DNA of 64,000 bases from NCBI GenBank assembly GCA_021234155.1, contig JAJEKV010000003.1:14740386-14804385 (forward strand), read 5' to 3'. Under the pieces are notes generated by a model that did not search any database, had not been told where the DNA came from, and saw nothing but the letters and a program-made list of their open reading frames with translations. Position 1 is the first letter of the stretch, and every line of letters begins with the position of its first letter. Below, in pieces: positions 11,113-22,125 of this stretch. The translations under genes and the position numbers were made by a program. This DNA comes from Isoetes taiwanensis. Lineage: Eukaryota > Streptophyta > Lycopodiopsida > Isoetales > Isoetaceae.

Positions 11113-12640
11113 GTGACGTCCCCTACTCATATACGGTGCACTCACCGTATACAAACAGGAGTTCATCCCCCATACCAGCCCCATACTGATACAGGGCCCT
11201 CCACATATCACTGCACCCGTAACGAGTCCCAGTGGGAAGAGTGAAGGGGTCATTTTACCCCGTCTCCCTCAGGGCCTACCTAGCTGCGGAAGCGTAAACA
11301 TACATGTCAGTATACAACATAATCACATATCCACCTCGAAGGGTGGTGCATCAACATCTGCATAGACAATGATCAGCATCATACATAGGGGTTCCTACCC
11401 AAGGCTCAGACTCGAAGGGATGGCTGACGGCTTGGGTCTCCAGAGTTCATTGCAGACAGAATTCATGGCAATGGATTTGGCTGGCATAAGAACATGGCAT
11501 AGGGTTGTCCACTCCATCCGCCCCTCCCCATTGCACACTTTGCGGTAGGCTGAAAAGTGTCGGGACTTCGCTTGTATAGCCAAAGGGGCTATTCACGGGT
11601 TTCATCCTCCCGGTTCCGATGGGGCGGGAAGGGATCACTCCCTCCGAGATCTACATCTTTGGCTCAAGGTGACTAGAGGGCCCTTTGCCCAGTCCGGATT
11701 TGAACCCACTGGAAAGTGTACACCACTTCACGGGTGTCGAGTCCATGCCTTACCCGCACTCAGTAGTAAGCCATTAGACCTAGTCACAGTGATCCCCGGG
11801 ATCGTTCAAGAGTCAGAACATGAACCTCCTTCTTAGCCAGTCTGGCCCCTTCACCCACAACCAGGTGTGGTTCTTGTACACAGGCCGAATCTATAATGTG
11901 CTAGAGAGGCTAATCTAGGAGCATCTACTACCAAGCTTTAGGTCTCTACCCCCCTTCCCAATACAAGGAGTTCATAGAGATACATCATCCATATACATCA
12001 CAGAAGAACTAAAGAACTATATCTAATCTATATCATAGAGTTAGGTTCTTTAGTTAGAGTCTGGTATCTAGAGATCTAGAGGGCTGCTATGGGCAATTTA
12101 ATAGGCTAAACCTACTGATTCCATAACTAGAACATGGTTTAGACTATTTAATTGGCCAAATACCTGATCCTTGAGTTGCTCCTCCTGACCTGAGTTCGAC
12201 CATCCTGCTGAACTGCTCGAATCAAGGGAAACTAATGGTGCAATTAAACCGCAGGCAGTTCAGGGAAGCGGTTTTGGCTCTTGAAGCAGCCAAAACAGAG
12301 CTCTAAAATCCTAGGAACGAAAATGGCCAAATTAGGGTTTCTCCTATCTAAATAGACAAGGGGGTTAGGCTAGGGTTTTCAATTATCCCTTTAGGCATGT
12401 GGGATAATTGGGAATGGGCCCACTTGCCTTTAATGGCTAGGTGGCAAAATGTGCCCACATGGAAAGGTGTGCACCTTAATAAATGTGCACATTGGTAAAT
12501 GTGCACATTAATTATAAATGCACATACCTAGCAAGTTGCCCCCTAGGGGCTACCCACCTGGCTACACATCGGCGTACACGTCAGTCGGAGTGGCGGTAAT
12601 GCGGCGTGGCGGCGATGCGATATACGTCCCGAGGCCAGGT
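11113..12640 (+). repeat. LTR-like repeat of the TGTGACG family
   Basis: Begins TGTGACGTCCCC and shares a conserved stretch (CACTCCATCCGCCCCTCC, about 11510-11530) and several other blocks with the pair at 51140-53430. A TGTGACG start is common for plant gypsy LTRs. No internal domain, PBS or PPT is seen, so this may be a solo LTR or a fragment. The right end is approximate and no duplication was found. Confidence 0.5.
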
Positions 12641-12983
12641 ATAATCTTGGCTGGAACGTCTAAATAAAGTTTGACATGAAATTAAATGCTCCCTTTACTT
12701 TTTCATTTTTACAACGTCAAAACTAAATGTTTTTAGGAGCCCGATACATATTTAGCCTTAGATTGGTAGATGTGGGCCGAGATACTATGGTTCAACATTC
12801 GAGGCACTTAAATAAGGATGTGTATGTGACCTATTCCAAGTCTCCATGTGGCTGCCAAGTCATTTACCTTAAAAAATTGATTGCCACATCATATTACCCT
12901 TAGAAACAAATGAAATCCCCCCTTATTGGCTAATGACAAAAGATGATGTGTATTTTGTTGAATTTGCTAATGGGCACCAAATT

Positions 12984-13004
12984 GACCTCATTTTAGCTCT
13001 AATG
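12984..13004 (-). repeat. Right TIR of the 11.2-kb element
   Basis: Reverse complement of 1821-1841 without mismatch. The copia arm resumes right after it (CTTTTGTGGGAATCAAAAGG). Confidence 0.8.
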
Positions 13005-13895
13005 AACCTTTTGTGGGAATCAAAAGGAAAAACCGTGGCACCTTTCAAAACAAAACTAAGTAGAAGAAGATTTAAGAAGCCGCAACTGACTAGTAAAATC
13101 TTCATGCTTGGCCGTAGATAATGCTTTAGTAAATATATCTGCTATCATATTATCTGTAGGACAATACTGTAACACAATTGTCTTCTTCTTGACTTCCAAT
13201 TTAATGTAGTGATAATGAATCTCAATATGCTTAGATTTTGAATGGAAAGCCTCATCCTTAGTCAACGAAATAGCACTTTGATTATCACAATATAAAACTG
13301 TTGGGCTAATCAAAACCTGCTGAAAAGATTGAAGTAGACGCCGTAACCATATCAACTCTCTACTTGCCATACTAGCTGCAACATATTCTGCTTCAGTAGT
13401 AGACACCGCAACATTGTACCAAGATATCAAAGAATGATCTATAAAGAAACATGCACCACTTGTGGAACGAAAAGTGTCAGGGCAACCTCCCCAATCAGCA
13501 TCAGTAAACCAACCAACTGTGAACCATCAGAACCTATATCTTGACGAGCATATGTCAAAGCATAATTTATAGTGCCTTTAAGATAGTGAAGAACTTCGTT
13601 TAGTCAAGTTCGAATGTTGACGCATACAGATTAGACATAAATTGTCCCAATGTGTTAACAACATAACTTATATCCGGTCTCGTAGCATGTGCTAAGTACA
13701 TTAGAGCACCAAATGAGAACTTAGCGTATGGATAGTTAGCCATATCAAGGCGCCGCTTTCGGCTTTCAGACACATCTGCTTAGTCAACTTAACATTAGGC
13801 CCCAATGGTGTTAACTAAGGTTTAGCATTAGTCATATCATATTTATCAAGTAACTCAGAAATATATTTTGGCTGACTCAATCTTATGCAACCTTC
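13005..13895 (-). pseudogene. Copia RNase H and RT C-terminal region, minus arm
   Basis: Minus strand. RNase H is open at 13430-13056 with STTEAEYVAAS, LYCDNQSAISLTKDE and HSKSKHIEIHYHYIK, then a stop and the 3' non-coding end. Upstream (13440-13895) the thumb/connection region is frameshifted; the plus arm at 34570-35000 supplies the intact equivalent. It is interrupted at 13895 by a short LINE insertion. Confidence 0.85.
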
Positions 13896-14060
13896 AGTTT
13901 GTCAGCAGGCTGATTGCTGCCACGGTTTTTCCCTCGAAAACCCTTCGGGGCGGGGGCTTTTTAATCCGGGTAGTAATCCGCTTGCTGGGCTTTTGTATTG
14001 GGTCCCATAGACCGATTGGTCTCTATGGACGATAAAAATACCTTCCTTTCTTCCTCCTTC
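13896..14060 (+). mobile_element. 165-bp LINE 3'-end insertion
   Basis: Contains the family's 3' UTR (CTCGAAAACCCTTCGGGG, then GGTCTCTATGGACGATAAAA) and a tail of ACCTTCC/TTTC repeats instead of ATTCT. It is flanked by a 5-bp CCTTC duplication (13891-13895 and 14056-14060). Copia sequence is continuous across it when compared with 34535-34575. The heavy 5' truncation is typical of LINE retrotransposition. Confidence 0.8.
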
Positions 14061-14169
14061 TTGACGTTCTATTTGAAGTCCAAGGCAAGATTTGATAGAA
14101 CCAAGATCAACCATATCAAACGCAGCTCCAAGGTTGGCCTTGCACTTATTAAGAAACGGAAGATCATTC
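14061..14169 (-). pseudogene. Copia RT fragment between two insertions, minus arm
   Basis: Reverse complement of 34436-34550 (NDLPFLNKCKANLGAAFD). It ends at AGATCATTC, where the 2.7-kb element enters; the RT frame resumes at 16873. Confidence 0.85.
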
Positions 14170-14560
14170 ACACGGGGGGTGACTCCGGGCATCGAGAGCT
14201 GTCGGATTGGCATATTCGCCCCTTATTCCTTAATCTACACCGTACGTAAAGTTCCTCATTTGTGGGGTATGCAAGTACAAGATTTGCTATACTGTATAAC
14301 AAGATTCGCAAAATACTATAAGATTTCAACCGGAATACTATATGGTGTTGATTTCGTACGTGCAAAATACAATTATGAGGGCTCTCGCTGCCCTACGTCA
14401 CCCCCCGTGTGAATATGCACCCAAACCAAAGGGGGTTTAAGGGGGATTTTAATTTAAATGTGTTGGATCCAATGGTTATATTTATTAATGTCAATGGTAG
14501 TTATGTGTTGGTTATTATACTAAAAAAAAATTTTGGCCCTTCGGGCCATAAAAAAAAACA
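14166..14560 (+). repeat. Foldback/MITE-like core plus right arm
   Basis: Terminal inverted sequences ATTCACACGGGGGGTGAC and GTCACCCCCCGTGTGAAT enclose about 245 bp (14166-14413). The sequence continues through a G-rich arm (ACCAAAGGGGGTTTAAGG) to a GGCCCTTCGGGCC hairpin at about 14536-14548. It matches 42209-42600 and, inverted and partial, 44123-44310. Confidence 0.75.
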
Positions 14561-14798
14561 GACGTGAGAATATAAAAGACATTTAAAACATGTAGCAATA
14601 TGTGTTATGTAATATACAGCATTAAGAGAAAAAAGGGAATATAGTAAAATGAAATATGAGTAACTATAATATTAAAGCATAATGTAATATCATGCACTTG
14701 AACAATTATATTGAACTTGAGAATTCACATGTGATTGTGTCGAATGGAATGGAATGGAATGTGTGATGTTAACATTAATAAAGCAACTGTCTAATAAA

Positions 14799-15023
14799 GC
14801 AATTGTCTGTACAATAGCCTCTCCAACTTGTTTCCTCATCAAAAAAAGGAAAAAATATGCCAATGTATTATCTGCAATTGTCTGTACAATAGCCTCTCCA
14901 ACTTGTTTCCTCATCAAAAAAAGGAAAAAATGTGCCAATGTACTATCTGCAATTGTTTGTACAGTAGCCTCTCCAACTTGTTTCCTCATCAAAAAAAGGA
15001 AAAAACCTGTGAATGTATTATCT
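14799..15023 (+). repeat. 75-bp tandem repeat, three copies
   Basis: Units start at 14799, 14874 and 14949 with GCAATTGTCTGTACAATAGC and contain AACTTGTTTCCTCATC followed by an A-rich stretch. Copies differ at only a few positions. The apparent reading frames across them are artefacts of the repeat, whose length is a multiple of three. Confidence 0.9.
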
Positions 15024-16357
15024 GATTGTCCCAAAGCATTTTAACAATTGTTTTTTGAAGCAGCACACATTCTCCTGAAGATGAGCAATACTACTCACCT
15101 TTATGAAGCAGAGCAATGCTTGATATGAAGCAGATCAATGCTTGCCGGTGTAAGCAGAGACGATGCCACATTGGAGCAAAAGTATACATTATGATGCCAG
15201 ATTGCAGCAAAACTATACATTGTCTTGTCTGGTAGTATCCTTTACCTATTTTATAACATAGACAGACAAACCATCATACAAAGCGGCATCTAATCCATTC
15301 TCAACCTACACCATGTTCCACAAGCATGCTTCAAATATGTTTGCATGTAAGCAAAGGCTTCTGCTTCCTAACCTGGTTTGTTATGGACTGCCATTTGCAG
15401 AAAAGGATTTATCGCTTGAAGAGCTTGGATCCTTGGCCTTGTGCATTTGATCAGGCAGCATGGCCAATCTGTGCTACAACAGCATCTGTCTATGGATAGT
15501 TCTCTACCAAATAGACCCCAACTGATGATGCTGGCATAAGAGGGCAAGGCACGTAGGTCCTAAATCAGCAGATTTCCAGCTCGAATGATTATCCACATGT
15601 ACCATTCAGTTCAAACAAGATCATGTGGAATAGCAAAAATATGCATCAAGCCCACCTGTCATCCAGAGCTAGCCTTAAAACTTTAGACATTTGAGAATTC
15701 TTCCCCTTAAACTTTGGCAATTGTTCCCTGCATCAGTCAAATGCGCATTCAACTTGATAATTAAGTAATACTTAAGTCCAATGTGACAAAAATTTGCAAA
15801 CATTTCGTCTAACCTTAAATGGGGATCTCCAGAAACCCCTGCCAATGCCCTGGATTCAACCCTATAATTATGCAGCACGAAAACAGACACCAGGAACAAA
15901 TACCCAATTACAAAACCCACATGCCCAAATGACAAATACACATTTGGAAGCGAAGAAATCTTTGGCATAATGATTAGAAAGGTGCAAAACAGAGCGAATT
16001 CGGTTTAATGCGCAAAACAGAAAAAATTTGGTTGATCCTGGGAAAGAACGGTTGGGTATGCCAAGAACATCTCGGCAAGAAGGATTCAAGAGAAACCCAG
16101 AAAAAAAGGCATTGAAGATGAGCAAAAATATATGGCACGAAAGAGGCAGGGAGATCCAAACGTCCAGGAAAACGAATCGGTTCAGCTCTCGGGACCATGA
16201 ACCCTGATAAAACAAAAAATGAAGAGGGCGGTTGGTAATGATTCAATGTAACAACGAGGAAGCCCACCTCGAGGATTATTAGCCAAATGCAAGAATGAGT
16301 TGGGTCCTTGTATGCTGATCCAGAGAGACCACCAAATCGTCTATGCGAGATTAAACC
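15024..16357. other. Cargo region of the 2.7-kb element, mostly unassigned
   Basis: No recognisable protein. The minus-strand frames at 15675-16215 have no supported domain. From about 16357 downward the minus strand may be the next exon of the captured gene described at 16358-16620. Confidence 0.35.
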
Positions 16358-16620
16358 CTGCAAGACATATCCTTTTTTCTTGGATTGACAACAACCTTAA
16401 GCTAGAAGAATTTGAACAGCGGCCATTACCTTAGGGATGGCAACGAAATCAGCTTTTGAAAACAAAAATCGCTTTCGCCGAATCGGAAAACCCTTTCAAA
16501 TTCGTTGTCAATCTGCAGACATCACGACCTGTCAAACCCGGAATTCTCCTGTTCGCAGATCGCCGGAATGCAGAGATGATTCTTCCCTAAAAATCTTCAT
16601 TTTCATTCCCAACACATAAC
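16358..16620 (-). other. Captured 5' exon/intron of a host gene (minus strand)
   Basis: The minus strand shows CCATCCCTAAG|GTAATGG (donor at 16430/16429) and CTTGCAG|GGTTTAATC (acceptor at 16358/16357), giving a 72-bp intron. The upstream exon looks like a 5' UTR with short frames. No protein identity can be given. The splice-site pairing is the evidence for gene capture. Confidence 0.4.
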
Positions 16621-16872
16621 CCTAAAATGGGTTATCTCGAGCCTTGCATGTCGAGCAGAATATTTGATACAATACGAAAATACAATATAAAAATAAATAT
16701 ATGATATATGGGTCTAAACCATTGGATATAGACATCAAAATTAGTTCAACCGTACGCGCACTCTAGATATACTAATCAGTATGCCTCATCAAATACATCC
16801 ATGAAATCATATAAAAACCTTAGGGAATAAAGTACAAAAATACAAAAGAAACCCCCTGTTATTATGCTACAT

Positions 16873-19081
16873 ATTCGATACTAAAAGTGTATCATCAACA
16901 TAAAGCGCAATGAAAGTGAAGACAACACCAACTTTTTTATAATAAAGATTTTCATCAGTAGTAGTGGGTAAGTAACCATCAGAAATAAGAAATGCATGTA
17001 TCTTCTTATATCAAGCACGTGATGCTTGTTTTAAACCATACAGAGCTTTCCTTAATTTGCAAACCAAATTCTCTTGACTGTGACCTTATAACTATCAGAT
17101 TGTGCCATATAAATATCTTCTGTAAGATCTCCATTTAGAAATGTTGTTTTAACATCCATTTGATGAATATAGAGATTATGATTAACTGCAAATGCTAACA
17201 AAGCACGCACAGTGGCAAGACACACTACAAGTGAGAATGTTTCATGATAATCAACTCCAGCAATTTGAGAAAACCCTTTTGCAACCAACCTTGCTGTAAA
17301 TCTGTCAAAAGTACCATCTGCTTTATTTTTAACTCGAAAAACCCACTTACATGTTATAGCTTTACAACCAGAAGGAAGAGGTACTAAATCCCAAGTGCCT
17401 TTACTTATCAAAGAATGATATTCAGCATCCATTGCTTGTTGCCAATGTTCACGTTCATCAGAATTTAGAGGATCATGAATAGTAACAGGCTCAGTAACAG
17501 ACACAAAAGTATAATAATCACGCAAAGTAACTGGAGGACGCCGTCTAGTAATACGAGTGTCATGAAATTCTTGTTGAGACATAACTCTAGTGCAGAATTA
17601 TCTTCAGGTTATATAGTGTAATGATCATCTAGTGAAATAATATTCTCATGTAACTGATCAGATAAATCTTCATACTCTCCTCCAACACTATCAGGTAAAT
17701 CCGAGATATCAGGTAAAGTAGAAGGTTGATGTGACCGTACTTTCTCAATATCACTCTCATTGAAAATATTTGCATCAGAATACTCACGAAAATTTGATAG
17801 AACATCATGATCATGATCATTAGATTGCGAAGGAGATTGAATCATAACATTTTCATTAACAACAGTATCTCTATAGCAGCAAACACAACCTTTCCAGAAA
17901 CCAAATCAAATAGTCGATAGGCAGTTGCATTATGAGCATAACCTAAAAAGATAACCTTTTGAGCAACTGGCTGTAACTTAGTCCATTTCTCCTTAGGAAT
18001 ATAAGCATAAGCCTGAGATCCAAATACTCTAAAATGTTCAACTGTAGGCTTTTTTCCATGCCATGCCTCAAACGATGTTAAACCATCAACAGAAGAAGAA
18101 GATATACAATTCTGAACATAAACTGTTGTACTCGCTGCTTCAGCCCAAAACTTTACATCCAAACCAGAATGAAGTAACATACTTCAAACAGCATTTAAAA
18201 CAGTTCTGTTTTTACGCTCAGCAACTCCATTATGTTGTGGTGTATGAGGAACTGTACACTCTCGCAAAATACTAGCATGAGCACAAAAAGAATTAAACTC
18301 CTTATTTTTGAATTCACCACCATTGTCACTACGGATACTTTTCAAAGTCTTTTCCTTTTGTAATTCCACCATGACTTTCCATTTGCAAAATGTAGCAAAA
18401 ACTTCAAGTTTCTTCTTAAGTGCATAGATGAAACAATAACGTGAAGAATCATCAATTATCAGTAGAAAATAAATGGCACCTCCAAGTGACCGTGGTAAAG
18501 GCCCACAAAGATCCATATGAACCAACTTTAAGATAGATGATGCACGAGGAGCAACATGATTAAAAGGACGCCTACAAGGTTTATCAAGTATACATGCTTC
18601 ACAAGGCGCTAGTACGGCTCTTGAATCTATCGAAAACCATGCACAAAACCATGTTTTTTCATATGCAATAATACTGGAAAAGACGCATGACAAAAACGTC
18701 CATGCCACAAATCTCCATCAGAATTTCTTACAGTAAGTGCATAAATTAGATCATCTGTGATCTTATACTCATATAGATTGTGATGACGCATACTAGTACC
18801 AAGAATCAAGCCATCTTTTAAAAGATAACAAAAGAGTTCATCAAAGTAAATATGAATCCCAACATCAGTTAAGCGAGAAACTGAAAGTAAATGACGATGT
18901 AAGGCAGGTACATGTAATACACCACGGAGAAAATGAATCCCTGAACGAGCTTGTAATGGCAAATCACCAATTCCAAGAACTTGTTGGCGACTATCATCAC
19001 CCATATAAACATACTTCAAAACACGAAAAGGATGATAATTTCTAAGCAAAGATTTCTCAAATACCATGTGTTGAGTAGCAC
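16873..19081 (-). pseudogene. Copia pol (integrase and RT), minus arm
   Basis: Minus strand, from the second half of the split protease inward. It holds the HATQHMVFEK-type protease continuation, the GAG-pre-integrase HHCC region (HGRFCHASF, CEACILDKPCRRPF), the integrase core (HMDLCGPLPR, IRSDNGGEFKN, HTPQHNGVAERKNR), the connecting domain (FWAEAAST, VFGSQAYAYIPKEKW), and the RT N-terminus (WDLVPLPSG, CKWVFRVKNKADG, HQMDVKTTFLNGDL) with YVDD near 16893-16904. A TGA just after RTVLNAV (about 18185) also occurs in the plus arm. Frameshifts are present near 17590 and 18640. It is the mirror of 20043-21875 and 34069-34425. Confidence 0.9.
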
Positions 19082-19342
19082 CTATGCCAACAAAAGTAAA
19101 AATAAATATAAAATCCAAACTCAAATACCAAATATAGCTTCATATATTTCAACATTATAGACAATAATAAAGCACACACTTGTTTCTCCTTTAATTCCAA
19201 CAAAGATCTCGAAATAAACATACAAATACCACCATCACCACAACAAACTATTTTTTTTTTTTTTTTTTAAACCGCCACACCACCACATCACACTAACACT
19301 ACTCAATAGTTCTCACTTATTTAGAAGGAACATGATGCACAC
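19082..19342 (-). other. Spliceosomal-type intron in copia protease, minus arm
   Basis: The minus strand reads GATTCAG|GTGTGC at the donor (exon base 19343) and GGCATAG|GTGCTACT at the acceptor (exon resumes 19081). It is 261 bp, phase 1, and mirrors the plus-arm intron at 19782-20042 base for base in position. It interrupts the protease active-site motif DSG-ATQHM. Confidence 0.75.
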
Positions 19343-19579
19343 CTGAATCTATCATCATGTTATCAGTACTCCCTAGAACACTTGTATTAGGTGGAACAGA
19401 AGGTCCACTAGGCTTGTCCACATCATAACGTTCAACATCACGTGACATGCTAACATAATTAGCTTCAGCAGCCCGCTTCTCATCATCTTGTCTGTCATAA
19501 CATCTTGCAATTCTATGACCAAGCCGACCACAATAAACACATGCATAAGGTGTCCATAGCCAACCTTCAAAACACGCTG
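19343..19579 (-). pseudogene. Copia gag zinc knuckle and protease start, minus arm
   Basis: Minus strand. The CCHC knuckle CVYCGRLGHRIARC is followed by a charged linker and MMIDSG, the aspartic protease active site, where the intron begins. Upstream it extends 35 bp further than the plus arm (CFEGWLWTPYA) before the palindrome centre. Confidence 0.85.
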
Positions 19580-19781
19580 GCATGTGTTTATTGTGGTCGG
19601 CTTGGTCATAGAATTGCAAGATGTTATGACAGACAAGATGATGAGAAGCGGGCTGCTGAAGCTAATTATGTTAGCATGTCACGTGATGTTGAACGTTATG
19701 ATGTGGACAAGCCTAGTGGACCTTCTGTTCCACCTAATACAAGTGTTCTAGGGAGTACTGATAACATGATGATAGATTCAG
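19580..19781 (+). pseudogene. Copia gag zinc knuckle and protease start, plus arm
   Basis: CVYCGRLGHRIARC zinc knuckle and MMIDSG protease motif. It reads straight into the intron as DSGVHHVPSK and stops at about 19805-19807, which would yield a Gag-sized product if unspliced. The 5' boundary is the palindrome centre. Confidence 0.85.
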
Positions 19782-20042
19782 GTGTGCATCATGTTCCTTC
19801 TAAATAAGTGAGAACTATTGAGTAGTGTTAGTGTGATGTGGTGGTGTGGCGGTTTAAAAAAAAAAAAAAAAACTAGTTTGTTGTGGTGATGGTGGTATTT
19901 GTATGTTTATTTCGAGATCTTTGTTGGAATTAAAGGAGAAACAAGTGTGTGCTTTATTATTGTCTATAATGTTGAAATATATGAAGCTATATTTGGTATT
20001 TGAGTTTGGATTTTATATTTATTTTTACTTTTGTTGGCATAG
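19782..20042 (+). other. Spliceosomal-type intron in copia protease, plus arm
   Basis: Starts GTGTGC after exon base 19781 and ends TTGTTGGCATAG before 20043. Removing it joins the codon G (g|gt) in frame and restores D-S-G-A-T-Q-H-M, the canonical copia protease motif. It is T-rich upstream of the acceptor, with an A17 run at 19857-19873. Retaining it gives a stop nine codons in. Confidence 0.8.
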
Positions 20043-21875
20043 GTGCTACTCAACACATGGTATTTGAGAAATCTTTGCTTAGAAATTATCATCCTTTTCG
20101 TGTTTTGAAGTATGTTTATATGGGTGATGATAGTCGCCAACAAGTTCTTGGAATTGGTGATTTGCCATTACAAGCTCGTTCAGGGATTCATTTTCTCCGT
20201 GGTGTATTACATGTACCTGCCTTACATCGTCATTTACTTTCAGTTTCTCGCTTAACTGATGTTGGGATTCATATTTACTTTGATGAACTCTTTTGTTATC
20301 TTTTAAAAGATGGCTTGATTCTTGGTACTAGTATGCGTCATCACAATCTATATGAGTATAAGATCACAGATGATCTAATTTATGCACTCACTGTAAGAAA
20401 TTCTGATGGAGATTTGTGGCATGGACGTTTTTGTCATGCGTCTTTTCCAGTATTATTGCATATCAAAAAGCATGGTGTTGTGCATGGTTTTTTGATGGAT
20501 TCAAGAGCGGTATTAGCGCCTTGTGAAGCATGTGTACTTGGTAAATCTTGTAGGCGTCCTTTTAATCATGTTGCTCCTCGTGCATTATCTATCTTAGAGT
20601 TGGTTCATATGGATCTTTGTGGGCCTTTACCACGGTCACTTGGTGGTGCCATTTATTTTCTACTGATAATTGATGATTATTCACGTTATTGTTTCATCTA
20701 TGCACTTAAGAAGAAACTTGAAGTTTTTGCTACATTTTGCAAATGGAAAGTCATGGTGGAATTACAAAAGGAAAAGACTTTGAAAAGTATCCGTAGTGAC
20801 AATGGTGGTGAATTCAAAAATAACGAGTTTAATTCTTTTTGTGCTCATGCTGGTATTTTGCGAGAGTGTACAGTTCCTCATACACCACAACATAATGGAG
20901 TTGCTGAGCGTAAAAACAGAACTGTTTTAAATGCTGTTTGAAGTATGTTACTTCATTCTGGTTTGGATGTAAAGTTTTGGGCTGAAGCAGCGAGTACAGC
21001 AGTTTATGTTCAGAATTGTATATCTTCTTCTTCTGTTGATGGTTTAACACCGTTTGAGGTATGGCATGGAAAAAAGCCTATAGTTGAACATTTTAAAGTA
21101 TTTGGATCTCAGGCTTATGCTTATATTCCTAAGGAGAAATGGACTAAGTTACAGCCAGTTGCTCAAAAGGTTGTCTTTTTAGGTTATGCTGATAATGCAC
21201 CTGCCTATCGACTATTTGATTTGGTTTCTGGAAAGGTTGTTTTATGCCGCTATCGAGATACTGTTGTTAATGAAAATGTTATGATTTAATCTCCTTCGCA
21301 ATCTAATGACCATGATCATGATGTTCTATCAAATTTTCGTGAGTATTCTGATGCAAATATTTTCAGTGAGAGTGATATTGAGAAAGTACCGTCACAACCT
21401 TCTACTTTACCTGATATCTCGGATTTACCTGATAGTGTTGGAGGAGAGTATAAAGATTTATCTGATCAGTTACATGAGAATATTATTTCACTAGATGATC
21501 ATTACACTATATCACCTGAAGATAATTCTGCACAATCCTCTAGAGTTATGTCTCAACAAGAATTTCATGACACTCGTATTACTAGACGGCGTCCTCCAGT
21601 TATTTTGCGTGATTATTATACTTTTATATTTGTTACTGAGTCTGTTACTATTCATGATGCTCTAAATTCTGATGAACGTGAACATTGGCAACAAGCAATG
21701 GATGCTGAATATCATTCTTTGATAAGTAAAGGCACTTGGGATTTAGTACCTCTTCCTTCTGGTCGTAAAGCTATAAAATGTAAGTGGGTTTTTCGAGTTA
21801 AAACTAAAGCAGATGGTACTTTTGACAGATTTAAAGCAAGGTTGGTTGCAAAAAGGGTTTTCTCAAATTGCTGGA
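20043..21875 (+). pseudogene. Copia pol (protease end, integrase, RT start), plus arm
   Basis: The frame opens ATQHMVFEKSLLRNYHPF and continues through the HHCC region (HGRFCHASFPVLLHI, CEACVLGKSCRRPF) and integrase (HMDLCGPLPR, DYSRYCFIY, SDNGGEFKN, HTPQHNGVAERKNR). A TGA at 20939-20941 (also in the minus arm) precedes the rest of integrase (FWAEAASTAVYVQN, FGSQAYAYIPKEKW). A CAA-to-TAA change at about 21287 is unique to this arm. The RT N-terminus follows (WDLVPLPSG, CKWVFRVKTKADG). At 21875 the 12.2-kb element interrupts it; RT resumes at 34069. Confidence 0.9.
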
Positions 21876-21907
21876 AACCATCATTCAATTAAATTGGGAT
21901 TATGTCT
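21876..21907 (+). repeat. Left TIR of the 12.2-kb element
   Basis: Thirty-two bases, AACCATCATTC...TTATGTCT, perfectly complementary to 34033-34064. Preceded by TGGA. Confidence 0.85.
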
Positions 21908-22125
21908 TAATTTTGGGATAAATTTTATATTGCACTTTTTTAGTAACTTTGTTAAATTCACTTTTTTAGTAACTTTGTTGCCCTTAGACTAGAATAGACG
22001 TTAACATATAATCACACACGGGAATATAAATTCACACCTTAACTTCAAATTACAAAATCATATATCATGAAACTCAAGTAGTACACAACTTTTATTAAAA
22101 GTGATTGATACATAGTAACTGAGAA

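Larger units (their letters stand above)
1821..13004. mobile_element. 11.2-kb TIR DNA element nested in the minus copia arm
   Basis: Bounded by perfect 21-bp terminal inverted repeats starting CATTAGAGCTAAAATGAG (1821-1841 and 12984-13004). The copia sequence either side rejoins as in the intact arm at 35425-35450, which provides the empty site. The flanks (TTAAAA and AACCTTTT) leave the duplication unresolved, perhaps 2-3 bp of A. It holds a transposase-like pseudogene on the plus strand (2294-4847), an intron-containing gene on the minus strand (6430-10921), a later LINE fragment in one of that gene's introns, and an LTR-like repeat near the right end. The superfamily is not identified. Confidence 0.75.
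14170..16872. mobile_element. 2.7-kb insertion with foldback left end and captured gene fragment
   Basis: The copia sequence AGATCATTC|GATAC is intact at 34436-34452 but split here, with ATTC on both sides (14166-14169 and 16873-16876). The left end starts ACACGGGGGGTGAC. The right end is AACCCCCTGTTATTATGCTACAT. The same two ends, about 390 bp left and 115 bp right, enclose different cargo at 42212-44120, so this is a mobile unit that carries variable host DNA. ATTC borders both copies, so it is either a preferred target or part of the element. No transposase is visible. A Helitron-like or Pack-type mechanism is possible but unproven. Confidence 0.65.
17248..21875. repeat. 4.6-kb copia palindrome, centre near 19562
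   Basis: Arms 17248-19544 and 19580-21875 are reverse complements, with mirror positions summing to 39124 near the centre. The non-paired spacer 19545-19579 is 35 bp. Divergence is a few percent, mostly transitions. Beyond these limits the arms continue but are separated by the nested insertions. Confidence 0.9.

Noticed and set aside
14799..15023. CRISPR-like array
   Set aside because: Three 75-bp units repeat in full with no unique spacers. It is a simple tandem repeat in a eukaryotic genome.
15675..16363. Minus-strand protein-coding frames in the 2.7-kb element
   Set aside because: Overlapping frames in two phases, no domain, and rich in F/L/S as expected from T-rich sequence.
14170..16872. 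Canonical Helitron
   Set aside because: The gene-fragment cargo fits, but the ends lack a clear TC start, a CTRR end with following T and a 3' hairpin in both copies. ATTC appears on both sides.
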